Shown here one piece after another: positions 52,918-61,465 of a DNA stretch of 64,000 nucleotides. This DNA comes from an uncultured Bacteroidales bacterium (lineage in GTDB: Bacteria > Bacteroidota > Bacteroidia > Bacteroidales > Muribaculaceae). The notes under the pieces are model-generated. The model was not told the origin of the DNA. It saw only the letters and a list, made by a program, of their open reading frames with translations, and did not search any database. The stretch lies in contig CAMWPM010000008.1 of assembly GCA_947176235.1 (NCBI GenBank), forward strand, positions 1-64,000. Direction: 5' to 3'. Both the position numbers and the translations under genes were made by a program. How positions within the stretch are numbered: the first letter of the stretch is position 1; each line of letters opens with the position of its first letter.

Positions 52918-54462
52918 ATGGCTAATTCCACCCGACTTTCCCCGAGGCAGAAGATGATCAATCTGATGTACATCGTCCTGACGGCGATGCTGGCACTCAA
53001 TGTGTCGTCCGACGTCCTCAACGGATTCACCGACGTCCATCGCGGTGTCTCGGCGTCCAACGCCAACGCCTCCTCCCGCAACGCCGCCATCCTCGCTTCC
53101 CTCTCCGACGCCGCCGCGCACAATCCCGAGAAAGCCGGACTCGCCTACGCCCACGCTCTCTCCGTAGCCCGCGCCACCGACTCCCTTTTCTCCGTCATCG
53201 ACTCCCTCAAGCTCCTCATCGTGCGCGAGGCTGACGGTCCGCATGGGCGCGTCGATTCCATCGAGGCACGCGAGGATCTCGAAGCAGCGTCAGTGGTGAT
53301 GCTCTCTCCCATCAACGGCGGAGGTCCCGCTTTGCGCCGGGCTATCGATTCCTACCGTTCACTCGTCTCCCCCCTAATCGCCGATTCCGCCCGACGCGCC
53401 CTTGTGTCGGCATCGCTCTCCACCAGCCCCTCCTCCGGAAGGTCATGGGAAGGCGAGCGGTTCGACAATCAGCCTGTGATAGCCGCCGTCACCATCCTCT
53501 CCCAGCTTCAGGGCGACATCCTGCAGGCTGAGGGTGTCACGCTTTCCGACATCCTCGACGGTGTCGACGCCGGCGACCTCCGCGTCAACGCCATCGACGC
53601 ATTCGTCCTCCCGTCCTCACGCCTCGTGATGCGCGGATCGGAGTACACCGCCGACATCCTCCTTGCAGCGGTCGACACCACGTCGCGCCCCGCAATCGTG
53701 GTCGACGGACGTCCCCTCCCCGCCGGCTCCTCCACCTATTCAGTCAGCGCCGGTGCGCCCGGTGTTCACGAATATTCCGGCTACCTTGAAGTGCCGCACC
53801 ACGACGGCACCTCCTCCCGCCACCCCTTCTCCTCCTCCTACACCGTCATCGAGCCGATGGCTACCGTTTCAGCAACGATGATGAATGTACTCTACGCCGG
53901 CATCGACAATCCCCTCTCCATCTCCGTGCCAGGTGTCCCCTCAGGATCCATCTCGGCATCAATGACCGGTGGAACCCTCACGCGCTCAGGCTCCGGATGG
54001 GTGGCACGTCCCTCCAGACCGGGATCCGACGCCACCATCACCGTCACCGCCGAAGTCAACGGCCGACGCATCCAGGTTGCCGACATGAAATTCCGTGTGC
54101 GCCGTCTTCCCGATCCAACCCCCTTCATCACCGTGGCTGACGCACAGGGAGAAGCCATGCAGTATCGCGGCGGACGCCCCCTTGCACGCGCCACCCTCCT
54201 TGCCGCTCCCGGCATATCCGCAGCAATCGACGATGGTGTGCTCAACATCCCCTTCACCGTCAACTCCTTCGAAACCGTATTCTTCGACTCCATGGGCAAC
54301 GCCATGACCGAAGTGTCCGACGGACCAAATTTCTCCCGACGCCAGCGCGACGCCATCAAGCGCCTCTCCCGTGGAAAGCGCTTCTACATCTCCCGCGTCC
54401 AGGCAACGGGTCCCGACGGCTCCACCCGCACCCTATCCCCCCTCGAAGTCATCGTCAACTGA
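52918..54462 (+). CDS. gldM: T9SS motor/periplasmic protein GldM
   Basis: 514 residues. MANSTRLSPRQKMINLMYIV leads into a single transmembrane helix (about residues 14-32), with a long periplasmic part of beta domains (D1-D4 like), e.g. HEYSGYLEVPHHDG and SMGNAMTEVSDGPN. GldM carries torque from the GldL motor to the GldKN ring. It starts 20 nt after gldL and is followed after 18 nt by gldN. Confidence 0.94.
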   Translation: MANSTRLSPRQKMINLMYIVLTAMLALNVSSDVLNGFTDVHRGVSASNANASSRNAAILASLSDAAAHNPEKAGLAYAHALSVARATDSLFSVIDSLKLLIVREADGPHGRVDSIEAREDLEAASVVMLSPINGGGPALRRAIDSYRSLVSPLIADSARRALVSASLSTSPSSGRSWEGERFDNQPVIAAVTILSQLQGDILQAEGVTLSDILDGVDAGDLRVNAIDAFVLPSSRLVMRGSEYTADILLAAVDTTSRPAIVVDGRPLPAGSSTYSVSAGAPGVHEYSGYLEVPHHDGTSSRHPFSSSYTVIEPMATVSATMMNVLYAGIDNPLSISVPGVPSGSISASMTGGTLTRSGSGWVARPSRPGSDATITVTAEVNGRRIQVADMKFRVRRLPDPTPFITVADAQGEAMQYRGGRPLARATLLAAPGISAAIDDGVLNIPFTVNSFETVFFDSMGNAMTEVSDGPNFSRRQRDAIKRLSRGKRFYISRVQATGPDGSTRTLSPLEVIVN

Positions 54463-54480
54463 TCTCTCATATTCAGAATC

Positions 54481-55599
54481 ATGAAGTACATATCCGCCAT
54501 ATTCGCCACTCTCCTTCTCGCAGTCGCAGCCGCACCCCTCTCGGCACAGACCGAAGGCGCCGACGACAACCGCCGCTCCGTCTCCACAGGCATCAGCCGC
54601 ACCGCGGTCAAGGAGGCATCTTCGTCATCCGGCTCCTCCCGCCGGGCTCTCGATGCACCCGCACGCAGGCGCCCTGCCGACGATTCCTCACTGCAGTGGA
54701 TGCGCATCGTCTATCGTTTCCTCGACCTCGACGACGCCAAAAACGCCACTCTTTACTATCCCGAGGACGTAATCGACGGAGACCGCAACCTCTTCCGCAT
54801 CATAATGTCGGAGGTGATCGACGGACGCATCCCGGCGTTCGACTATCTCGATGGAAGGGAAGTTTTCACCCCGGAGTTTCAGGTAGCGGTGCCCGATCTT
54901 CTCGACCGTTTCAGAATCCCCTCCACCCGCGCCAAAGGATCGACGGAACGCAACCCGCGCTATGCAGTTGAAGATGCCGACATTCCCGCATCCGAAGTGC
55001 TTGGCTACTACATTATCGAGCGATGGGAATTCGACAATCGCTCCAACTCCACCCGCGCCCGCGTCGAGGCGATATGCCCTGTCCTGTTCCGCACCGGCGA
55101 TTTCGGCGGTGAGGCTGTACGCTACCCCATGTTCTGGGTCCGTATGTCCGACCTTCAGCCCGCCCTCGCTTCATCGGCGATCTTCGTCGACGACTCCAAC
55201 AACCTCCAGCGCTACACCATCGACGACTTCTTCACCCTCAACATGTATCAGGGCGACATCTACAAGACCCGCAACGTCCGCAACAAGTCCATGATGGAAC
55301 TCTACCCCGATTCCACCGCCCGCCATGCCGCATCCGACAGCATCCACCGCTCCCTATCCGAGTGGCACAAATCACTCTGGGTGCCATCACGTGAGGAAGT
55401 GATAGCCGCGCGTGAAGCCCGTGAGGCCGCATCCGCCGACTCCGTCAAGACCCGCGTCCCAGCACGCTCAGCCAAAAAAGCCACCCGTTCCACCCGCAGC
55501 ACCCGCAAGGCAAAGGTGTCGGACGGCGGAGGCAAATCATCCTCCGGCTCATCAGGTTCGGCTGGTGTCACACGCTCCGTGCGCAACCGTCGACGCTGA
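54481..55599 (+). CDS. gldN: T9SS ring protein GldN/PorN
   Basis: 372 residues. A signal peptide (MKYISAIFATLLLAVAAAPL) is followed by a Ser/Arg-rich linker (about 30-70), the conserved RIVYRFLDLDDAKNATLYYP (about 75-95), IIERWEFDN (about 178-186) and FWVRMSDLQPAL (about 220-231). The last ~65 residues are basic and low-complexity (ARSAKKATRSTRSTRKAK), an unusual tail of the type that may bind cell wall or LPS. It completes the PorKN ring. Last gene of the T9SS operon, ended by a terminator at 55618. Confidence 0.93.
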   Translation: MKYISAIFATLLLAVAAAPLSAQTEGADDNRRSVSTGISRTAVKEASSSSGSSRRALDAPARRRPADDSSLQWMRIVYRFLDLDDAKNATLYYPEDVIDGDRNLFRIIMSEVIDGRIPAFDYLDGREVFTPEFQVAVPDLLDRFRIPSTRAKGSTERNPRYAVEDADIPASEVLGYYIIERWEFDNRSNSTRARVEAICPVLFRTGDFGGEAVRYPMFWVRMSDLQPALASSAIFVDDSNNLQRYTIDDFFTLNMYQGDIYKTRNVRNKSMMELYPDSTARHAASDSIHRSLSEWHKSLWVPSREEVIAAREAREAASADSVKTRVPARSAKKATRSTRSTRKAKVSDGGGKSSSGSSGSAGVTRSVRNRRR

Positions 55600-55617
55600 T
55601 CCTTCCACACTATAATG

Positions 55618-55656
55618 AAACAGGCCGCTCCATCATCCGGAGCAGCCTGTTTCGTT
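55618..55656. terminator. Terminator of the T9SS operon
   Basis: AAACAGGC-GCTCC pairs with GGAGC-GCCTGTTT (55618-55631 with 55639-55652), 7-nt loop, one mismatch, followed by TTTCGTTTT. It also lies downstream of the convergent protease gene; a small GGGGC/GCCCC hairpin (55684-55696) lies closer to that gene. Confidence 0.85.
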
Positions 55657-55709
55657 TTCATACACTAATTGAACTGCGATAGAGGGGCTCAGCCCCCGGT
55701 ATTTGTCTT

Positions 55710-57983
55710 TTAAAGTTTCACCTTACGAGTCAGGGTAGCCTTCGGAGTCACCACACGAAGCACATAGATGCCCGCTGACGCCGACGAAGCGTCGAGCGAC
55801 ACATTCATGCCCTCCGTACGGGCGGATGCGACAGCGACGCCCGAGAGATCGTAGAGCGTTGCATCGGTCGATGTCGAGCCTGCCACGAGAATGTCGAGCA
55901 CACCGCGTGAGGGAGAAGTCACTACCAGAGCGCGGTCATCGGCATCACCGTCAGGATCAGCCTCCACGCTTCCGATGCCCGATGATGCAAGCACCATCTT
56001 CATCCCCTTCAGCGCATCCAGCTTCCCGGCCCCCCACTGAGTGGAATTACCGCTGCCGGTCACACCTCCGTCAACCTTCGCAGAAGCCTTGGCATACTTC
56101 ACGATATCGTCGATTGTCAGACTGTTGTCTGCCTGAAGCCATGTGGCGAACACTCCGGCGGCAAATGGCGTAGCCATCGATGTGCCCTGCATCACAGCCC
56201 AGTAATAATCGGTGCCGTCGTTCGTCACTTTGGCTACGGCATTATCCGTTGCACCTGCGGCGTTGAGCCAGTAAGTGCTGACGGATGAAATAATGGCTGA
56301 TCCGGGAGCGCACAGCGTGGGGAGTTTACGTCCGTCCCAAAGCTGACCGTATGAGGAAAAAGGACTGATTTCACCGGCTTTTGAACTGCCGTTGTAGCTC
56401 CAGCGACCGTCACTTCCGATTACGTACCACGAATCACGTGTAGTGAACGATCCTATCACGATGATATTGTTGCCACAAGCCATGTCGCTGATCGACCCGT
56501 TGTTTGTTCCGTTCGTCCAGCCCTGAATGCCCTCATTGGTGAAGATGGCGGCATAGTTGTTGGAATTAGAGTTGGCATAGCCGTACACTGATTCGCCCTT
56601 CTTGCCCTTGATTACGACACCGGGGATAATCAGTGCGTTTTCATCTTTTGTGGAAAGCTGGTGCTGGATCTGAGCCATATAACGGTTGTTGGAGGGATCC
56701 ACCATCGTAGCTACTGCAATATAGCTGCTGTTGCCCCAGGTTGCGTCAAATTCCTCACAATGATTATAGCCGTCGTTTGTGAGATTGGACGATGCGAGAT
56801 ACACCGACTTTCCGTTGGTCGACTCATTGATGTCGAGCTGATAGACAATCTCACCTTTCAGCTTGCTGTAGAGCACGAGCGAAAACTCAAATGGCGCATC
56901 GGTGCTGTAGTAGAACTGCTCCACGCCGCTAAACTGGTTTGTCTGAGCCGATGGCTGGAAAAAGGTTTTGAGTGTGGTGCTCATGGCTGAAAACGAGCGC
57001 GACACTGCTATCGGGCTATCGCCTTCGTTACCGGCTGCCACACAAATGATAGCGTCCTTACCGTATTCGGCAAGCATCTGGTTGAAATCGTCCGATCCGT
57101 CATGCGGACCGAGATTTGATCCGAGCGACAGGTTCACCACGAGCGGTTTGCCTTCCGACTCCGCATATTTCAGCATCTTGTCGACGCCGATCAGAATATC
57201 GTTGTCATAGAGATCACCGCAGCCCACGAGAATGTCGCTGCCCGTTGCCACGCCGTAATATGGCACCTTTCCGGTAGTCGTCTTCACCGTACCGGCATAT
57301 TCGCCCTCGCCGTTGTAGCTGCCCGACATGATACCGAGCACGTGCGTGCCGTGCGATTCGTTGCGGTTCTCGGTAGTGAATCCGGCGATTTCCTGATCCG
57401 TGAGATATTCTTTCAGTGTACCATCGGCACCCGTTACTTCCCAGATACCCTTCACACGCGTCTTACCCGTTGCATCCTTGAAATTCACGTGTCCGGGTTG
57501 CAGACCGGTGTCATAGAGGCTTGTGATCACTCCAGTGCCGTCATATCCGCTGGGAAGTCCGTCTGCACCCGTCTGCACCTGATCGGTCGAGGTCGCCTCG
57601 CGAGCCTTATCAAGCATCGGACGAGCCTTGTCGCCGAACGACAGGCGCTTCACCATCTCCTTTGCAGCAAGAGCTTCCACACGGTCAAGCGGCATCGACA
57701 CGATGACGCGATTACCTCTTGCTGCCTGAATAGTGAGGCCTTCGGCTTCAATCTGGCTTGCGTCAGCACCGTCGGCAAGCGTTATCATCACACTCACCGT
57801 GGGGACCTCGCTGCTCTCGCTTCTCGCCTGATTCACGCGGAATTCGCTTCTGCGCCACTCTTCAAGCATCGTCATGCCTGCCATGTTGATCTTGCACTGC
57901 CCCGTCATTGCCGGCACTGTGCCGAGGCACATAAGTCCCGCTACGTAGAATGGTAGTAGATTTCTGTTCATAGACTTTTTCAT
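55710..57983 (-). CDS. Secreted subtilisin-like serine protease with T9SS sorting domain
   Basis: 757 residues. A signal peptide (MKKSMNRNLLPFYVAGLMCL...VPAMTG) is followed by a short prodomain. The S8 catalytic triad is Asp158 (SLYDTGLQPGH), His211 (NESHGTHVLGI) and Ser602 (QGTSMATPFAAG), with oxyanion Asn319. A ~270-residue insertion lies between Asn319 and Ser602, as in large cell-envelope subtilases. The C-terminal ~80 residues end in SAGIYVLRVVTPKATLTRKV, a type-A T9SS sorting domain. It should pass through the neighbouring T9SS and be anchored or released at the surface. It converges with the T9SS operon. Confidence 0.9.
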   Translation of the reverse strand: MKKSMNRNLLPFYVAGLMCLGTVPAMTGQCKINMAGMTMLEEWRRSEFRVNQARSESSEVPTVSVMITLADGADASQIEAEGLTIQAARGNRVIVSMPLDRVEALAAKEMVKRLSFGDKARPMLDKAREATSTDQVQTGADGLPSGYDGTGVITSLYDTGLQPGHVNFKDATGKTRVKGIWEVTGADGTLKEYLTDQEIAGFTTENRNESHGTHVLGIMSGSYNGEGEYAGTVKTTTGKVPYYGVATGSDILVGCGDLYDNDILIGVDKMLKYAESEGKPLVVNLSLGSNLGPHDGSDDFNQMLAEYGKDAIICVAAGNEGDSPIAVSRSFSAMSTTLKTFFQPSAQTNQFSGVEQFYYSTDAPFEFSLVLYSKLKGEIVYQLDINESTNGKSVYLASSNLTNDGYNHCEEFDATWGNSSYIAVATMVDPSNNRYMAQIQHQLSTKDENALIIPGVVIKGKKGESVYGYANSNSNNYAAIFTNEGIQGWTNGTNNGSISDMACGNNIIVIGSFTTRDSWYVIGSDGRWSYNGSSKAGEISPFSSYGQLWDGRKLPTLCAPGSAIISSVSTYWLNAAGATDNAVAKVTNDGTDYYWAVMQGTSMATPFAAGVFATWLQADNSLTIDDIVKYAKASAKVDGGVTGSGNSTQWGAGKLDALKGMKMVLASSGIGSVEADPDGDADDRALVVTSPSRGVLDILVAGSTSTDATLYDLSGVAVASARTEGMNVSLDASSASAGIYVLRVVTPKATLTRKVKL

Positions 57984-57984
57984 T

Positions 57985-58006
57985 AATTGGTTACGTCATG
58001 CCAATT
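57985..58006 (-). promoter_or_regulatory. Hairpin immediately before the protease start codon
   Basis: AATTGG/CCAATT (57985-57990 with 58001-58006) forms a 6-bp stem with a 10-nt loop, one base upstream of the ATG at 57981-57983. It could affect initiation; no promoter with a proper -33 box was found between here and the terminator. Confidence 0.25.
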
Positions 58007-58013
58007 GTAATAA

Positions 58014-58075
58014 AAAAGTGGAGATGCTATCTGACGTCAAGGTAATTAGCCGTTGTCATTCACATCTCCACTTTT
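58014..58075 (-). terminator. Terminator of the SusCD operon
   Basis: A perfect 13-bp stem (58014-58026 with 58063-58075) with a 36-nt loop that itself contains a GCTA/TAGC pair, followed on the minus strand by TTTTTTATTAC. It lies about 75 nt past the lipoprotein stop codon. Confidence 0.8.
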
Positions 58076-58151
58076 CAATGGATTGGCAATGTTGCCGGGC
58101 TGTCGGTCAGCAAGCTATCAGCCTGCTTCACCGATCGGCATCGGCATATTC

Positions 58152-59729
58152 TTACTTTTCAAGCTTAATGCCGTTGGCTGAGAGGAAATCCTCATCGAAG
58201 CGCATTCCCTTCATCAGGCTGTCAACGTTCTTCTTGCCAAGTTTCTTGGGCGCGAAGATCGATTTTGCCTTAGCCTTCGAGCGTGCGCCTGCATTGTAGG
58301 CTTCCGGAAGGACAAGCTGACCGGCGGCGGGGGAAGCATAGACATTGTTCTCTGCCTCTGTGTCGGGGAAGTAGATGAGTCCGTGACCGGCGGCGAAGTT
58401 GATCACTCCGTCCTCAAGCGTGTCATTGTAGCCGGCACCGATGATAGCGCTCTCCGAGTTACCCTGCTTCACATAGAGAGTAGCACGGTTCATGATGTAG
58501 AGCGGACCATCCTCGGGATCGACCAGACCGGTAGCCTGAGGCTCGATTGTCACGAAATTGGGATTAGTTGCGTCGATTTCGATGTAGATGTCCTCGTCAG
58601 AGGGCTCGTTGATCGGGTTAGCCTGATTCTGGTAAACATTGACGATACGGTAGAGACCCGGTACCTCGGCATTCTCCTCCACTTCCACCTCGTAGGTGGC
58701 GGGCTCTTCGCCATAGACGGCATCAACGAAGCCGTCGGTGAACAGACCCGTGCCGAGCTGCTCCCATGCGGGTTCCTCCACGTCGAGTTCATAGCCCGGT
58801 AGGATGATGCGGAAGTTTTCGTTATTAGCATAGTAGAGAGCGAGATCATTGTAGCCGGTCATACCTGCAAGAAGTGAGTTCTTGACCGGGAAGGTGATGT
58901 TGCCGTTCTTAAGCTGACCGTAGAGACCCTCTGCAGCTTCCGGTTTACCCTGAGCGATACGGAGCGAAGCAAGGCTACCGAATGCGAATTCGCCGTAGCT
59001 CCATGACATACCTGTGAAGAATATCTGGATCGCTTTGCCGTTCTTGTCGGATACGAACACCTTCTCCGGATTCGTGCAGTTGAAGTAGAAGAAGTAGTTC
59101 TTGCTGTCATCCCAGTCACCCGGGTCATTGTAGGGATAAGCGGCACCGTAGGGGTTGACCAGACGGTAGAGTCCCTTCATTGTCGGGTGCTCCTGAATCT
59201 CGACCTGATAGATGGTGGGATCATCCACGCCAAACCATGTGGCCACGAATGTTTCCCAGTACGTTGCCATACCGAGCGACTTCCAGGGGATGTAGCTCAG
59301 CTTCACGCTGGCGCTGGTGGTGTAATAGGGAGTATCGTTGCCGTCAAGCTTGAAGCTGAACAGATAGTCGAAGTTCTGCTGAAGCTCGGTTGCCACGAAA
59401 TTGACGGTGAGCGTTGCGCTCCCCTCGCCGTCGGCAAATGATACTGACGACGGGACTGTGAACAGGTTGCCGGCGTTGCTCTCGCAGCTCACGTTGTAGG
59501 TGGCTGCGCCGGTCGTGTTGGCACGGTAAACATTCAGCTCGAACTTCGTGTCATCCTCGCCTGCTTCAACTGTCTGGCTGCTTTCGCCGAGCGCGAAATA
59601 GACGGACGGCTGATTCTCCAGAGGTTCGGTGGGCTCGTAGGTGGCTTTGAAGTCATCGCCGCATGAAGTCATGCCGATGGCAAGAAGAGCCAGACCCAGT
59701 CCGGTGATATTTAGTTTGTTGAATTTCAT
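58152..59729 (-). CDS. SusE-position surface lipoprotein with duplicated domain
   Basis: 525 residues. The lipobox ends GMTSC at Cys23. Residues about 30-140 are a beta-sandwich (VYFALGESSQTVEAGEDD, GEGSATLTVNF) like Calx-beta or DUF4843. Two copies of one module follow: about 151-300 and 322-460, sharing Y-x-VE-hydrophobic-x-E, GLYR-(L/I)-VN, a proline-acidic turn and ATNP/CTNP. The C-terminal ~65 residues are Lys/Ala-rich. By position after SusC-SusD it is probably a surface ligand-binding lipoprotein. The ligand (glycan or peptide) cannot be told. Confidence 0.75.
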   Translation of the reverse strand: MKFNKLNITGLGLALLAIGMTSCGDDFKATYEPTEPLENQPSVYFALGESSQTVEAGEDDTKFELNVYRANTTGAATYNVSCESNAGNLFTVPSSVSFADGEGSATLTVNFVATELQQNFDYLFSFKLDGNDTPYYTTSASVKLSYIPWKSLGMATYWETFVATWFGVDDPTIYQVEIQEHPTMKGLYRLVNPYGAAYPYNDPGDWDDSKNYFFYFNCTNPEKVFVSDKNGKAIQIFFTGMSWSYGEFAFGSLASLRIAQGKPEAAEGLYGQLKNGNITFPVKNSLLAGMTGYNDLALYYANNENFRIILPGYELDVEEPAWEQLGTGLFTDGFVDAVYGEEPATYEVEVEENAEVPGLYRIVNVYQNQANPINEPSDEDIYIEIDATNPNFVTIEPQATGLVDPEDGPLYIMNRATLYVKQGNSESAIIGAGYNDTLEDGVINFAAGHGLIYFPDTEAENNVYASPAAGQLVLPEAYNAGARSKAKAKSIFAPKKLGKKNVDSLMKGMRFDEDFLSANGIKLEK

Positions 59730-59794
59730 TGTGTGAATGATTGTTGTTGATTGTTACTTTTTCGATTCAGTCATTTCGTTTGACAGTCACCGGA

Positions 59795-61429
59795 TTAGTT
59801 ATTGTCGGGGACAGGCACGGGTGCCGATGCCGTCGACGTGATGGTGCCGATCTGCGGATTTGCCTGCTGCTCGGTCTGCGGGATCACGTAGATCAGGCAG
59901 GGATCCTCAGGTGCTACCACAAAGACGAGTGTCGGGTCAAAGCCACCGCCGCGACGGTCGATCGAACGCTTAAGGCGCATGATATCGAAGTAGGCGAATC
60001 CTTCACCCCACAGCTCTACGCGGCGCTGCCACCACAGAGCGTTGATGAATTCCTCGGTCGATCCTGCCGACAGAGCGTAGGAAGGATCGCGGTAGGTCTT
60101 CACGAAGTTCACCAGAGTGTTCACGCCTTCGCCCACTGACTTACGACCCTGTGCCTCGGCGAGGATCAGGTAAAGCTCCTCCATGCGCATCGTCGGGATC
60201 TCGCTGGCGGGAATCGTTGTGCCCACGTTGTTCTGGTAAGCACCGAACTTCATCTGCACGTAAGGTTCAAACTCTGCGCAGCCGAAGCTTTCGTGATTGG
60301 TGATGTAATCCTTATAGGCGGCGGGGATGGTAGCTGCGGGCTTTGCATCGCCGTCGAGCCACCATGCCTTGCGCACGTCGGTCGAGGGGATCGACTCATA
60401 GAGAGCCTTGTTGATGCAGCGGAAGAAACCGTAGCGGAAGTAACCCATGCCGTTGAGCCAGCAGCCCATCATGCCTGCGAACGAACGCACGGCGGCTGAG
60501 CCGATAAACGACGGATCGATGTTCAGACCCCACAGCACGTTGTTGTCGGCGAGAGCGTTGAACGCCGGAGCCGAAGCCTTCTGGATCGAATAGGGAGCCA
60601 GACCCTCTGCCTGTGCCTTCTGAAGAGCCTTGTTGACGTCAGCGATACACTCGTCGTACATGCCCATGTTAAGGTAAGCGCGGGCGCGGAGCACGAGAGC
60701 TACCGTCGAGTTGATGAACGTCTTGTTGATTCGGGGCTGACCGGCTGCCTCGCTCTTCTCCAGAAGCTCGATGGCGTTGGTGTAGTCCTCGACGATCTGG
60801 GCATAGATCTCGCGGTTGGAGGCGCGGGGCGTACCCTCCAGTGCCACCTGCTCGGCGTTGAGATGCGTGATCAGCGGAACGGTCGGCTCATCTTCGTGAC
60901 CCACGTAGGTGAACTGATAGAGCTGAGCCAGATAGAAGTAGCCGTAGGCACGGAATGCAAGTGCCTGGGCGAGTGCCATCTGATTGTAGGGCTGCTCGGT
61001 GTCCATCGGGATAACCTTGGCAAGATCGTTACTCGTGTAGATCAGATTGTACATCGTGTTCCACGAGATAAGGTTGTTGAAATAGTTATCCGAGAAGTCC
61101 TCGAGCGTCAGGGCAGCGGTGTACCACTGGTAGTCGCCGAGTTTCGACGGCATGTCGTTCGAGCGCGAGTCATACATGATGTTGAGCGACGGGAAACCGA
61201 AGTCGGTGTCCACGCGGCCGAACGAGTCATAGTTGCCCATCATCACGTAGGTCATACCCGGCACTGCGTTCACCGCAGCCTCGATCATCGCGGGATCGCC
61301 TTCGTACACCTGTTCCTTCTGGTCGGAGGTCACGGTGCCTCCCATGGGCTCCGTATCGAGATCGTTACACGATACAAGCGACAGCGAGCTGACGGCTGCC
61401 AGAGCCAGAATCTTGTTTATTGCTTTCAT
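59795..61429 (-). CDS. SusD/RagB-family surface lipoprotein
   Basis: 544 residues. A lipobox at LVSCNDLD (Cys21) and the SusD-like N-terminal stretch (about 40-230), with LAQALAFRAYGYFYLAQLYQ as the conserved helix, and the C-terminal RVELWGEGFAYFDIMRLKRS (about 475-494) identify the family. SusD acts as the lid of the SusC channel, capturing ligand at the cell surface. It lies 36 nt downstream of the SusC gene. Confidence 0.93.
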   Translation of the reverse strand: MKAINKILALAAVSSLSLVSCNDLDTEPMGGTVTSDQKEQVYEGDPAMIEAAVNAVPGMTYVMMGNYDSFGRVDTDFGFPSLNIMYDSRSNDMPSKLGDYQWYTAALTLEDFSDNYFNNLISWNTMYNLIYTSNDLAKVIPMDTEQPYNQMALAQALAFRAYGYFYLAQLYQFTYVGHEDEPTVPLITHLNAEQVALEGTPRASNREIYAQIVEDYTNAIELLEKSEAAGQPRINKTFINSTVALVLRARAYLNMGMYDECIADVNKALQKAQAEGLAPYSIQKASAPAFNALADNNVLWGLNIDPSFIGSAAVRSFAGMMGCWLNGMGYFRYGFFRCINKALYESIPSTDVRKAWWLDGDAKPAATIPAAYKDYITNHESFGCAEFEPYVQMKFGAYQNNVGTTIPASEIPTMRMEELYLILAEAQGRKSVGEGVNTLVNFVKTYRDPSYALSAGSTEEFINALWWQRRVELWGEGFAYFDIMRLKRSIDRRGGGFDPTLVFVVAPEDPCLIYVIPQTEQQANPQIGTITSTASAPVPVPDNN

Positions 61430-61465
61430 GTTGAATAATGTCTGTTGGTGTGTGGAGAGAAATCT

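Noticed and set aside
50590-55599. Evidence for gliding motility
   Set aside because: gldK-N are core secretion genes; gliding needs adhesins (SprB type) and other gld genes that are not in the window.
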